A program made the translations under genes and the position numbers. Under the pieces are notes generated by a model. The model was not told the DNA's origin. It searched no databases and saw only the letters and a list, made by a program, of their open reading frames with translations. Positions 1 through 7,507 of a stretch of DNA of 21,722 bases are shown here, piece after piece. The stretch is from Paenibacillus sp. (lineage in GTDB: Bacteria; Bacillota; Bacilli; Paenibacillales; Paenibacillaceae). The stretch spans positions 1-21,722 of the forward strand of contig JAQSXN010000002.1 in the NCBI GenBank assembly GCA_029256665.1, in the 5' to 3' direction. Position 1 is the stretch's first letter. Every line of letters starts with the position of its first letter.

Positions 1-1
1 C

Positions 2-322
2 CGTTTGTTCGGCCTGCATCTGTTCCCTGAGGACGTAGCGGAGAACGAAGTCCGCCACTATATCGCGACGCAAAACCAATACGGCACGCCGCTGGATAGC
101 CGGAGCTCGTATACGAAAGCCGATTGGCTCGTCTGGAGCGCATCGATGGCGAATACAAAAGAGGAGTTCGAGCGTATCGTGGAACCGCTCTGGCATTTCC
201 TCAACGAAACGCCGAGCCGGGTTCCGTTCACCGACTGGTACGATACGGTTAGCGGCAAGCAGATCGGCTTCCAGAACCGTTCGGTAGTCGGCGGATTGTT
301 CCTGCCATTATTGAAGGCGTAG
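2..322 (+). CDS. GtaA-type glutaminase family protein, C-terminal end (5' truncated by window)
   Basis: The frame is open from the left edge to TAG at 320-322, so only about the last 106 residues are present. The end carries the conserved block of the DUF4965/DUF1793 glutaminase family: an SYTKADW segment, then RVPFTDWYDT, and a GFQNRSVVGGLFLPLL close. Characterised fungal relatives (GtaA) hydrolyse glutamine, but bacterial members are mostly untested, so the substrate is inferred from family only. The signal peptide and N-terminal domains lie outside the window. A 33-bp repeat starts 8 bases after the stop and a hairpin terminator lies at 406-442. The next gene (spoVAC) has its own ribosome site and is functionally unrelated, so this is probably the last gene of its transcript. 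Confidence 0.8.
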   Translation, partial: RLFGLHLFPEDVAENEVRHYIATQNQYGTPLDSRSSYTKADWLVWSASMANTKEEFERIVEPLWHFLNETPSRVPFTDWYDTVSGKQIGFQNRSVVGGLFLPLLKA

Positions 323-330
323 TAGAGGTT

Positions 331-363
331 GTTCAAAAAGTCCGCGTCCCGAACTTTTTGAAC
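331..363 (+). repeat. Minimal internally deleted copy of the MITE-like repeat
   Basis: Perfect 11-bp terminal inverted repeats (GTTCAAAAAGT and ACTTTTTGAAC) are separated by only 11 bases. The left part matches the first 20 bases of the long copies with one difference, and the right part matches their last 13 bases, so this is a head joined to a tail with the interior lost. AGGTT precedes it, as in the copies at 11736 and 12266. It lies 8 bases after the glutaminase stop codon and could fold into a short hairpin. Confidence 0.75.
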
Positions 364-405
364 TGTTACGTTTAGAAAGCCGAATTATTTGAAAGTAGGA
401 AAAAA

Positions 406-442
406 TGGCCTCGATATCGCGACCGGCGAATCGGGGCTTTTT
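406..442 (+). terminator. Rho-independent terminator after the glutaminase gene
   Basis: The stem GCCTCGAT (408-415) pairs with ATCGGGGC (430-437), allowing one G-U pair. A further TCG/CGA extension closes a small loop, and TTTTT with more T-rich sequence follows (438-450). A-rich sequence lies just before the stem. It separates the glutaminase gene from the spoVA genes. Confidence 0.6.
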
Positions 443-581
443 GCTTTGTTGTAAAATAATTGGAAATTTCGGTTTGGATTACATAAGATGGAGCGCCGCA
501 ACAAATAATGAACGGGAAGGAAGGATAAGGATCGGTGTCTGGCGAAGCAGCCGGCGGCCGACCTTGAAGGAGGAAACAACA

Positions 582-1115
582 GTGGCGTCCAAGTCCAAGG
601 GGTCAGCTTCGCAGTTAAACTCTGGGTCAAACAAACAGGAAGACGCAACCCGCTATCAGAAAATGTCCATGTCGCCCAAGGAGTATCAGACGTTTGCCAA
701 AGGAAAGGAGCCGCCGCGGTCCGTGTTCGCCAACTGCGTGAAGGCGTTTCTGGTGGGAGGCGCGATCTGCGTCGTCGGACAAGTCATCATGGAGCTGTTC
801 ATGCATTTGATGGATATGACGCCGGAGCAGGCGGGCAATCCGACCGTTGCCGTGCTGATTTTCATATCCGTTATTTTGACGAGCTTGGGCGTATACGACA
901 AGCTTGCCCAATTCGCGGGGGCGGGATCGGCGGTGCCGGTGACGGGCTTCGCGAATTCGATGTGCTCGGCGGCGCTGGAGCATCGGAGCGAAGGGCTCGT
1001 GCTCGGCGTCGGCGGCAATATGTTCAAGCTGGCCGGCGCGGTTATCGTGTACGGCACGGTCGCCGCGTTTTTTGTCGGCATCGCGCATCTCATTCTGGGC
1101 ACCGGGGGTCAGTAA
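582..1115 (+). CDS. spoVAC: Stage V sporulation protein AC
   Basis: SpoVAC is an inner-membrane protein of the SpoVA channel, which moves dipicolinic acid into the forespore and releases it at germination; the B. subtilis protein behaves as a mechanosensitive channel. The frame gives 177 residues. A polar N-terminal part of about 55 residues is followed by membrane segments, including VGGAICVVGQVIMELF and VAVLIFISVILTSLGVYDKL, then the GAGSAVPVTGFANSM signature shared by SpoVAC and SpoVAE. I chose GTG 582 because AAGGAGGAAAC stands 5-8 bases upstream; the frame extends further upstream but that part is not SpoVAC-like. The stop is 2 bases before spoVAD. I saw no convincing sigma-G promoter in the 140 bases between the terminator and the start, although forespore expression is expected from the family. 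Confidence 0.95.
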   Translation: MASKSKGSASQLNSGSNKQEDATRYQKMSMSPKEYQTFAKGKEPPRSVFANCVKAFLVGGAICVVGQVIMELFMHLMDMTPEQAGNPTVAVLIFISVILTSLGVYDKLAQFAGAGSAVPVTGFANSMCSAALEHRSEGLVLGVGGNMFKLAGAVIVYGTVAAFFVGIAHLILGTGGQ

Positions 1116-1117
1116 GC

Positions 1118-2143
1118 ATGTTAAAAGGCAAACAAACCTGGTGGTTCGAGAACAAACCCGTCATCATCGGCGCGGCGACGGTAGTCGGTCCGGACGAAGG
1201 CGACGGCCCGCTTGCCGCCGACTTCGACCTCGTGCATCCGGAGCTCGACATGCAGCAGAAGAGCTGGGAAAAGGCGGAACGCCTGATTCTGGAGCAAGCG
1301 TCGGAATTCGCCATCCAGAAGGCGGGGCTGCAGCGAAGCGACGTGCAGTTCTACATCGGAGGGGATCTGATGAACCAGATTATCAGCAACAGCTTCGCTG
1401 CGCGGTCGATCGGCGCCCCCTATATCGGGGTCTTTGGCGCGTGCTCGACTTCGATGGAGACGCTGGCGCTGGCGTCCCAACTCGTGAACAGCGGCTCCGC
1501 CACCCATGTGCTGGCGGGAACTTGCAGCCACAACTGCACGGCGGAGAAGCAATTCCGTTACCCGACGGAATACGGCTCGCAGAAGCCTCCCACCGCGCAA
1601 TACACCGTGACCGGAGCCGGAGCCGCGCTGGTGGCGGCATCCGGCGACGGGCCCGTCATCGAATGCGCCACGATCGGCAAGGTCGTCGATCTCGGCATCA
1701 CCGACCCGTTTAACATGGGCGCCGCGATGGCGCCGGCGGCGGTCGACACGATCCAGGCGCACTTCGAGGACACGGGCCGGTCCCCCGGCCACTATGACCT
1801 CATCGTCACGGGCGATCTTGCGGGCGTCGGCCATCCCATCGCCAGGGATCTGCTGATGCAGGACGGCGTACCGATGGATCATACCGTCTTCGGCGATTGC
1901 GGCTTGATGGTGTACGACGTCAAGAAGCAGAAGGTGCAGGCGGGCGGAAGCGGCTGCGGCTGCTCGGCGGTCGTCACCTATGGCCATCTGCTTAAGCGCA
2001 TCGCCAAAGGGGAACTGAAACGCATCCTGGTCGTCGCGACCGGCGCGCTCCTATCCCCGCTGTCATTCCAACAAGGGGAGAGCATTCCTTGCATTGCCCA
2101 CGCGGTAGCGATAGCCGCTCCCGGAAAGGAGGCGCAGGCATGA
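1118..2143 (+). CDS. spoVAD: Stage V sporulation protein AD
   Basis: SpoVAD is the dipicolinic-acid-binding member of the SpoVA complex, with a thiolase-like fold and attached peripherally to the spore inner membrane. ATG 1118 gives 341 residues, the usual length for the family. Visible signatures are KQTWWFENKPVIIGAAT at the N terminus, GACSTSMETLALA around the thiolase-type Cys position, AGTCSHNCTAEKQFRYPTEY, and LLSPLSFQQGESIPCIAHAV at the C terminus. It starts 2 bases after the spoVAC stop, and its TGA overlaps the spoVAE ATG (ATGA at 2140-2143), so the three genes are translationally coupled. A GGGGGT stretch in the end of spoVAC is the only visible ribosome site. Confidence 0.97.
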   Translation: MLKGKQTWWFENKPVIIGAATVVGPDEGDGPLAADFDLVHPELDMQQKSWEKAERLILEQASEFAIQKAGLQRSDVQFYIGGDLMNQIISNSFAARSIGAPYIGVFGACSTSMETLALASQLVNSGSATHVLAGTCSHNCTAEKQFRYPTEYGSQKPPTAQYTVTGAGAALVAASGDGPVIECATIGKVVDLGITDPFNMGAAMAPAAVDTIQAHFEDTGRSPGHYDLIVTGDLAGVGHPIARDLLMQDGVPMDHTVFGDCGLMVYDVKKQKVQAGGSGCGCSAVVTYGHLLKRIAKGELKRILVVATGALLSPLSFQQGESIPCIAHAVAIAAPGKEAQA

Positions 2144-2490
2144 TCTTTCTCTGGGCATTTCTTATTGGGGGAGCGATATGCGTCGTCGGGCAGCTGATGT
2201 TCGACGTGCTCAAGCTGACTCCCGCCCATACGATGGCGACGCTTGTCGTGATCGGCGCCGTCCTGGATGGATTCGAACTCTACGAGCCGCTCGTAAAGTT
2301 CGCTGGGGCGGGCGCAACGGTCCCGATCACGAGCTTCGGCAACGCGCTCGTGCACGGCGCGCTTACCGAGCTGCACGATCAAGGCTGGATCGGCGTCATC
2401 TCGGGCATCTTTAAAGTTACGAGCGCGGGCGTTTCCGCCGCGATCATCTTCTCGTTTCTGGCCGCGCTAGTCATACGGCCCAAAGGTTAA
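2140..2490 (+). CDS. spoVAE: Stage V sporulation protein AE (SpoVAEb type)
   Basis: This is the small membrane subunit of the SpoVA dipicolinic acid channel. ATG 2140 overlaps the spoVAD stop and has GGAAAGGAGG at 2122-2131, giving 116 residues, typical of SpoVAEb. It has a hydrophobic N-terminal segment (FLWAFLIGGAICVVGQLMFD), a second one near residues 28-45, the GAGATVPITSFGNALVHGA signature that parallels SpoVAC, and a C-terminal hydrophobic segment (SAAIIFSFLAALV). The two membrane subunits are visibly paralogous. It is the last gene of a minimal C-D-E set, without spoVAA, spoVAB or spoVAF in the window. A strong terminator begins 8 bases after the stop. Confidence 0.95.
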   Translation: MIFLWAFLIGGAICVVGQLMFDVLKLTPAHTMATLVVIGAVLDGFELYEPLVKFAGAGATVPITSFGNALVHGALTELHDQGWIGVISGIFKVTSAGVSAAIIFSFLAALVIRPKG

Positions 2491-2498
2491 AAGACCGT

Positions 2499-2532
2499 TT
2501 GGAGAATCCTGTAGGATTCTCCAATTTTTTTT
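2499..2532 (+). terminator. Strong Rho-independent terminator of the spoVA genes
   Basis: A perfect inverted repeat, TTGGAGAATCC and GGATTCTCCAA, closes on a TGTA tetraloop and is followed by eight T bases in a row (2525-2532). It lies 8 bases after the spoVAE stop codon. Confidence 0.93.
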
Positions 2533-2545
2533 GGATGAACGCGAT

Positions 2546-2575
2546 TTGTGCACGAGGAAGGCTGTACTGTAAAAT
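2546..2575 (+). promoter_or_regulatory. Candidate sigma-A promoter for the MoxR operon
   Basis: TTGTGC (2546-2551) and TAAAAT (2570-2575) are 18 bases apart. The -10 matches consensus at five positions and the -35 only at the TTG. It sits between the spoVA terminator and the repeat at 2589, so a transcript would start near 2582 and run through the whole repeat before reaching the MoxR gene at 2923. Confidence 0.38.
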
Positions 2576-2588
2576 AGTCCTATAGGAT

Positions 2589-2855
2589 GTTCAAAAAGTC
2601 CGCTTCCCATTACGAAGCATGTCTGGAAGCATATTCGACATCGAAACTTTCCTGATACCCACGAAAGTGAAGCGAAGCTACGAAGTTAATTCCGGTTACT
2701 TTCGCGGGGCCCGGGGTTGCCGAACCGAAGCGTATGCTTTCGAGTATGTTTCCTTCGGAAACATTGCAGGTGCTCACGTAGCGCTGCTACGCTCCGCTCC
2801 TTCCGTTTCTAGCTTCATTCAATTTTCTCGGTACTGGAAACCAAACTTTTTGAAC
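2589..2855 (+). repeat. MITE-like repeat, longest copy (267 bp, all modules)
   Basis: It begins GTTCAAAAAGTCCGC and ends ACTTTTTGAAC, 11-bp terminal inverted repeats. Compared with the copies at 11736 and 12266 it holds four modules: a head to about 2645 with the TTCGACATCGAA hairpin; a middle module with CCACGAAAGT pairing with ACTTTCGCGG; a module with AAGCGTATGCTT and GTTTCC-TTC-GGAAAC hairpins (about 2727-2767); and a tail with CGTAGC-GCT-GCTACG (2777-2791). No transposase or convincing reading frame is present. No target-site duplication is obvious. It fills most of the 390-base gap between the spoVA terminator and the MoxR gene. Confidence 0.85.
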
Positions 2856-2922
2856 TTCTATTTTAATTTATCCCCTCTATTTTCGACTATTTTCATACTT
2901 CACTTCCGGGAGGTCTTTTATC

Positions 2923-3879
2923 GTGGATATTCGTACAGACGATATGCAATTATGTTCATCGATTCTATCCAATCTCAACTCTTGCATCCTGGGAAAAAAC
3001 GAGGAAATCGAAAGATTGCTAGTCGCGGTGCTTGCCGGTGGCCATGTCCTGCTGGAGGATGTTCCCGGCACGGGCAAGACGCAGCTTGTGAAAGCGTTAG
3101 CGAGATCCATCGGAGGCCAATTCCGCCGCATCCAGTGCAACCCGGACTTGCTTCCTACCGATATTACCGGCGTCTCCATCTATCATCCTAAACAAGAGAC
3201 GTTTATGTTCCGCCCGGGCCCGGTCATGACGAACATTCTGCTGGCCGACGAGATCAACCGCGCCACGACGAAGACGCAATCCGCGCTGCTGGAAGCGATG
3301 GAGGAAGGACATGTCACGGTGGACGGCGAGACTTACGAACTACCTCAGCCATTTATCCTGCTGGCGACCCAGAATCCGATCGAATTCGAGGGACCGTATA
3401 CGCTTCCCGAAGCGCAGCTCGACCGGTTCATGATGAAGCTGTCCCTAGGTTACCCAAGCGAAGCCGACGAGCAAGGCATGATCGCGGGCAACCGCGCCAT
3501 TCAGCCGTCAGGTTCCATTCAGCCTGTGCTAGATGCCAGCGACATGGCGATTATTCAACAGCAGGTGCTCCAGGTGCATATCGACGACGCCGTCGGCAAA
3601 TATTTGGTCGGCGTCATCCGCAGCACGCGCGAGCATCCGCAGGTGCTGCTCGGCGCGAGTCCGCGCGCGACGATCGCCCTTGCCCGCGCGGCCAAGGCGA
3701 GCGCCTATCTCAATCAACGCAAATACGTGACCCCCGACGACATCAAGTCGCTTGCTCCTTACGTATTATCGCACCGCTTGTTGCTCCGCACGGAAGCCCG
3801 TATGAACGGTTTGCGGGCGGACAACGTCGTGGAGCAGGTGCTGCAATCGATCAAAGTGCCGGTTCGGCTTGAGCGATAA
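2923..3879 (+). CDS. MoxR-family AAA+ ATPase
   Basis: MoxR ATPases are chaperone-like AAA+ proteins thought to remodel or help assemble partners encoded beside them. The protein has 318 residues. Visible motifs are Walker A (VPGTGKT, 47-53), Walker B (LLADEINR, about 106-112), sensor 1 (LATQNP, 147-152), the EAQLDRF segment (163-169) with the arginine-finger region, and ASPRATIALARAAK in the C-terminal lid. GTG 2923 is chosen because CGGGAGG lies 9 bases upstream. The DUF58 gene starts 3 bases after its stop, followed by a membrane transglutaminase: the classic MoxR/DUF58/transglutaminase cassette. The partner of the ATPase is therefore probably the DUF58 protein, but the client process is unknown. 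Confidence 0.93.
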   Translation: MDIRTDDMQLCSSILSNLNSCILGKNEEIERLLVAVLAGGHVLLEDVPGTGKTQLVKALARSIGGQFRRIQCNPDLLPTDITGVSIYHPKQETFMFRPGPVMTNILLADEINRATTKTQSALLEAMEEGHVTVDGETYELPQPFILLATQNPIEFEGPYTLPEAQLDRFMMKLSLGYPSEADEQGMIAGNRAIQPSGSIQPVLDASDMAIIQQQVLQVHIDDAVGKYLVGVIRSTREHPQVLLGASPRATIALARAAKASAYLNQRKYVTPDDIKSLAPYVLSHRLLLRTEARMNGLRADNVVEQVLQSIKVPVRLER

Positions 3880-3882
3880 CGC

Positions 3883-5127
3883 ATGAACGAGAAGAGAAAG
3901 CAGCGATTCCGCAAGTTGTTGATCGCGGCCGTCTATGCCAGCAGCTTATTTTATTTCTTGTTCCAGGGCGGCAAAACATCTTTTATGCTCTTCATCATAT
4001 TGAACTTGCTTCTCCTATATTTGCTTCTTGGCCGTTATAGCGGCATCGGCAAGGTGAAGGGAGCCAGATCGCATTCGCTTCACGGCGCGGATTCGCAGCC
4101 GGACACGCTGACGGCCGGCAGCTCGCTGGACGTCTCCGTCGATGTTCGCATTCCGGGATACTATCCGTTGCCTTACGTCATCGTGCGCGACAGCTTCGTC
4201 CGTCACGACGGCCGCATCTTCCGATTCGAAACGTCGTTCGTTCCGAGCTGGAAGCGGACGGGATCGATTCGTTACCAGACGCCGCCGCTGCCTAGGGGCG
4301 AATACCGGTTTGCGGAGACGGAATGTCTAGCCTACGACGTCTTCGGTCTCTTCGAACATTCCGGCAGCTTCGCGACGGAATCGGCGTTCAGCGTATTGCC
4401 ACAGACGATCCCCTTGAGGCAATGGAGCGGCTTCCAGCGGGGCATCCGCGGTCCGTATTCCCACGCCTCGGCATCGCGCTCTGCCAAAGAGACGACGCAG
4501 ATCAACGGCGTCCGCGAATACCATTACGGGGACCGGCTGTCCCGCGTCCATTGGAACGCAACGGCCAAAACCGGCGAATGGAAATCCAAAGCGTTCGAGC
4601 GGGAGTCGCTTCCGCGCACCTTGGTCATACTGGATCGTCATTCGCCGACCTACGGCGATTCGTTAGACCGCTTCGAGCTCGCGGTATCCGTCGCAGCTTC
4701 CTTTATGGAACATGGATTAAAGGAAGACACCGCGATGGGATTGCTGTCTCCGGGGGCGAAGCCGACGATGCTGCCGCCGCGATCCGGCATGGAGCAGCGA
4801 AGCTTGGCCATGAAACATCTAACGTTTGTAAGCGCGGATGCGCCTTACCGGATTTACGATTCGCTGACGCGCTCCGAATCCATTGTCGAGCCTGGCGCCT
4901 TCGCGCTGCTGATTACGGCGGATACCGGGAGCGGCATGGTGCGCAGCATGGAATGGCTCTCTCGCAAGGGCGTCACGCCTTGCTTAATCCATGTCGGCGC
5001 AATCGATGACAACGCGAGCGGCAACGCGGCGTGGAGAAATCTGATCCGCGGCCGGGGCTGGAAGCTGTACGAAGTGAAGCAGCTTCAGGATCTTCCGACG
5101 GCCCTCGAAGGGAGCGTGACAGCATGA
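3883..5127 (+). CDS. DUF58 domain-containing membrane protein
   Basis: This 414-residue protein has a basic start, two adjacent N-terminal membrane segments (about residues 12-28 and 34-50), an extracellular-type beta-rich region, and the DUF58 signature REYHYGDRLSRVHWNATAK (about 211-229). A von Willebrand factor A-like fold follows, beginning with TLVILDRHSPTYGDS. DUF58 proteins are regularly encoded with MoxR ATPases; their biochemical role is not known. ATG 3883 is 3 bases after the MoxR stop and has only a weak ribosome site, suggesting coupled translation. The stop overlaps the next start (ATGA, 5124-5127), confirming an operon with the transglutaminase. Confidence 0.9.
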   Translation: MNEKRKQRFRKLLIAAVYASSLFYFLFQGGKTSFMLFIILNLLLLYLLLGRYSGIGKVKGARSHSLHGADSQPDTLTAGSSLDVSVDVRIPGYYPLPYVIVRDSFVRHDGRIFRFETSFVPSWKRTGSIRYQTPPLPRGEYRFAETECLAYDVFGLFEHSGSFATESAFSVLPQTIPLRQWSGFQRGIRGPYSHASASRSAKETTQINGVREYHYGDRLSRVHWNATAKTGEWKSKAFERESLPRTLVILDRHSPTYGDSLDRFELAVSVAASFMEHGLKEDTAMGLLSPGAKPTMLPPRSGMEQRSLAMKHLTFVSADAPYRIYDSLTRSESIVEPGAFALLITADTGSGMVRSMEWLSRKGVTPCLIHVGAIDDNASGNAAWRNLIRGRGWKLYEVKQLQDLPTALEGSVTA

Positions 5128-5717
5128 GACGGTTCTGGGCAAGCATCGGCTCCTATATGGGCAACGGTTGGTACGAACGTTTTGTATCGCTGTTCGTTGG
5201 AGTCGTTCTCATGGCCACCGTATCTGTATTTGACTCTTATTGGTGGGACGAAAGTTTTGCGATCGCTTATGCGACGGTCGGGGCGGCCATTCTGGTCGAT
5301 CTGCTGCTGCCGCACCGGTATCGATGGCTGCGGTGGTCCATTCAGCTCGTCGCGGCGGTATGGATCACATACCGCCTTGCCCGGAAGGATTGGGAAATCG
5401 CTCTTCCGTCCGGCAGCGGCGAGTGGCGTTGGTGGCTGGAGCAGCAGCTCGCGCAGCTGCATCCGTTTATTTGGATCAGCATCGCGTTGCTAGGTCTGCA
5501 TCTCTTATTTACGGCATGGGCGATCAACCGCGCGAGATTGTTCGGCGTGATCGGAGCGTCGCTTCTTATTCTGACCGTCGCGGATTCGTTTACGCCGATC
5601 TGGTTATGGGACGATGTCGCCATTGTCGTGTTCACCGCGCTGCTATGGCTCGTGGTCAACCATCTCCGGAAGCTGCAGGTTACCCATCCGGACAGCTGGA
5701 AGGCGCTGTTCGAGTAA
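5124..5717 (+). CDS. Membrane transglutaminase (TgpA/YebA-like), N-terminal membrane part, cut short by TAA
   Basis: ATG 5124 overlaps the DUF58 stop. The 197 residues hold five or six membrane segments (for example FVSLFVGVVLMATVSVF, AIAYATVGAAILVDLLL, FIWISIALLGLHLLF, LFGVIGASLLILTV, VAIVVFTALLWLVV), like the DUF3488 membrane domain that begins TgpA/YebA transglutaminases. The frame stops at TAA 5715-5717, yet the same frame continues without another stop to 7361 and encodes the rest of a full-length family member. Ignoring the TAA, the product would be 745 codons, normal for the family. This is either half of a gene broken by a nonsense mutation, half of a genuinely split gene, or a sequencing error. 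Confidence 0.8.
   Translation: MRRFWASIGSYMGNGWYERFVSLFVGVVLMATVSVFDSYWWDESFAIAYATVGAAILVDLLLPHRYRWLRWSIQLVAAVWITYRLARKDWEIALPSGSGEWRWWLEQQLAQLHPFIWISIALLGLHLLFTAWAINRARLFGVIGASLLILTVADSFTPIWLWDDVAIVVFTALLWLVVNHLRKLQVTHPDSWKALFE
5715..5717 (+). other. In-frame TAA interrupting the transglutaminase gene
   Basis: The residues before (WKALFE) and after (PIGLVTPTIIVL) this codon read as one continuous stretch leading into the last membrane segment of a TgpA-like protein. A single base change from TAT or TAC (Tyr) would explain it. The base after the stop is C. Confidence 0.75.
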
Positions 5718-5729
5718 CCGATCGGACTG

Positions 5730-7361
5730 GTGACGCCGACGATTATCGTGCTTGCCTTGCTCGTGTTAATCGGGACGAACGTGCCTTCCATCGCGCCGCT
5801 GCTCCAGGATCCCTATACCATCTGGAAGAACGCGCAGGGCCAAGAGGTTCGCGTCTTTCTCGGAGATAAAGCGATCCCGAGCAATCTGACGCCGCAAAAT
5901 ACGGGCAATGCCAGCTCCGGCTACAGCCGCGAGGACGGCAAGCTCGGGGGCGGGTTCGATTACGATTTCTCGCCGATGATGACCGTGTCCACTTCGCAGC
6001 GGAGCTACTGGCGGGGCGAGTCGAAAGCGAGTTATACGGGCGAAGGCTGGGTGGATGCCGATCGCATTGCAGGAAATAACAGACAATTCGTCGGCAAGGG
6101 CGCTCCGCTGGAAGAGAGCGTAGACCGTTCCAAAGCGGAGACGGTGGAGGTCAACCAGATCGTATCGCTTATTCGGGAGGATCCCTATCCCGTCTTGTTC
6201 GGGGCGGCGCCCATATCCAAGGTGAACTGGGTCGACGACGAGGAAGCCGCGATCCAACCCCGGTCGCTTGCGTGGTTCCCGACGGAGTGGGAGTTGGCGT
6301 GGAACAATCCCGAGACGTACCCGTCGGCCTATTCCATCACATCGACCGTGACCGTGCTCGACGAAGAAGGTCTCAAGACGGCCGACGCGGCATTCCCCGA
6401 GCAAGCCTTGCATCGCATGTACACCGAATTGCCGGGTTCGCTGCCGGATCGCGTGCGCGCACTTGCCCAGCAAGTATCCGCGAGCGGCACCAGCGATTAC
6501 GAGAAGGCCCGGTTGATCGAAGACTACTTGCGCACGAATTTCGTATATAACAATAAGCCCGATCTGACTAAGCTGACCGGCGAAAGCGACGATTTCGTCG
6601 ACCAGTTCCTGTTCGAGCTTATGGAAGGATACTGCGATTACTTCTCGTCCGCCATGGCCGTCATGGCTAGAAGTCTCGACATGCCGGCCCGATGGGTCAA
6701 AGGTTTTGCGCCCGGCGTGCTGCCGGCCGAGCAGTACGGTCCGGGCGAGATGCTGGACGGCGAAGATTACAATCCGTCAGGCGCGGGCATGTACACGGTC
6801 AGAAACTCCGACGCCCACTCTTGGGTAGAGATCTACTTCCAAGGTTACGGCTGGATTTCGTTCGAGGCTACGGCGGGCTTCTCCTTCCCGTATATGATAG
6901 CCGAGGACGAAGCGGCACCGGCTCCGACGGTCGCTCCTGTCGAGGAGCTGCCTACTACGGGGAACGAATCCACTACGGAATCGAACGGCAGCGTGTGGCC
7001 GATCGTGGCGCTGTCCGCTATTCTGGGGGGAGGCGCGGTTTGGCTCATTCTTCGCCGTCGCGACCTGCCGGCGATCTGGAATAAGCTGCGAGGCAGGGAC
7101 TACTCGGCTAACGAGCAGATCGTCGTCGAGACGAACAGGCTGCTGCGTCAATGCCGGAAGCGAGGGCTGCAACGCGAGGAGCACGAAACGCTTCGCGAAG
7201 CGATTCTAAGGTGGTCCAAGTCCCAAAAGCGGTTCACCGAAGATTTCCGCTACGTCCTCGACAGCTTCGAGCATGCCAAATATAGCCAGGCAGCCGTCAC
7301 GCGGGAGGAAGCGGAGCGGTTTGCGGGGAAGGTCCGATATTTGATCGGCGAGTTAAAGTAA
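5730..7361 (+). CDS. Membrane transglutaminase (TgpA/YebA-like), catalytic part
   Basis: The region from GTG 5730 encodes 543 residues in the same frame as the upstream membrane part. It opens with one membrane segment (TIIVLALLVLIGTNVPSIAPLL), then an extracellular region, the transglutaminase core with Cys302 in GYCDYFSSAM, His363 in DAHSWVEIYF and Glu379 in ISFEATAGF, a Thr/Glu-rich linker, a second membrane segment (VWPIVALSAILGGGAVWLIL), and a cytosolic DUF4129-like tail. The catalytic triad is intact. Relatives act at the cell surface on unknown substrates. GTG 5730 has only a poor ribosome site (CGGA), so separate translation would need reinitiation after the TAA 12 bases upstream. It is the last gene of the cassette; a terminator follows at 7407. 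Confidence 0.85.
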   Translation: MTPTIIVLALLVLIGTNVPSIAPLLQDPYTIWKNAQGQEVRVFLGDKAIPSNLTPQNTGNASSGYSREDGKLGGGFDYDFSPMMTVSTSQRSYWRGESKASYTGEGWVDADRIAGNNRQFVGKGAPLEESVDRSKAETVEVNQIVSLIREDPYPVLFGAAPISKVNWVDDEEAAIQPRSLAWFPTEWELAWNNPETYPSAYSITSTVTVLDEEGLKTADAAFPEQALHRMYTELPGSLPDRVRALAQQVSASGTSDYEKARLIEDYLRTNFVYNNKPDLTKLTGESDDFVDQFLFELMEGYCDYFSSAMAVMARSLDMPARWVKGFAPGVLPAEQYGPGEMLDGEDYNPSGAGMYTVRNSDAHSWVEIYFQGYGWISFEATAGFSFPYMIAEDEAAPAPTVAPVEELPTTGNESTTESNGSVWPIVALSAILGGGAVWLILRRRDLPAIWNKLRGRDYSANEQIVVETNRLLRQCRKRGLQREEHETLREAILRWSKSQKRFTEDFRYVLDSFEHAKYSQAAVTREEAERFAGKVRYLIGELK

Positions 7362-7406
7362 GGGATGTTCAAAAGGGAATCCGCAATTTTTCCTTCTATA
7401 ATATAG

Positions 7407-7441
7407 ACCGCTTGCCGGTACGCCGGCGGCGGTATTTTTTT
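7407..7441 (+). terminator. Rho-independent terminator of the MoxR/DUF58/transglutaminase operon
   Basis: The inner stem GCCGG-TACG-CCGGC is extended by ACCGC pairing with GCGGT across small bulges, followed by A and seven T bases (7435-7441). It starts 45 bases after the transglutaminase stop. Confidence 0.85.
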
Positions 7442-7469
7442 GCAACAAATTCGGATTGTATGGTATAGT
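7440..7469 (+). promoter_or_regulatory. Candidate sigma-A promoter of the yqeG cluster
   Basis: TTGCAA (7440-7445) and TATAGT (7464-7469) are 18 bases apart, and a TG one base before the -10 makes it an extended -10. It follows the terminator directly and would start a transcript about 30 bases ahead of the yqeG ATG. Confidence 0.5.
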
Positions 7470-7507
7470 TTCGTAAGATAGCAGGGAGAAAGACGAGGGA
7501 TCACACA

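Noticed and set aside
1121..1987. A 288-codon minus-strand frame opposite spoVAD
   Set aside because: It is extremely Arg/His/Asp-rich low-quality sequence, as expected from the antisense of a GC-rich gene; spoVAD on the plus strand is certain.
2619..3191. A 190-codon plus-strand frame across the repeat and the start of the MoxR gene
   Set aside because: It is made of repeat sequence followed by an out-of-frame piece of the MoxR gene. It has no ribosome site and the repeat copies at other loci do not keep the frame open.
7364..7375. GGATGTTCAAAAG just after the transglutaminase stop, similar to the repeat's left end
   Set aside because: Only about 9 bases match and no right end is present. 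It may be a decayed copy, but chance cannot be excluded.
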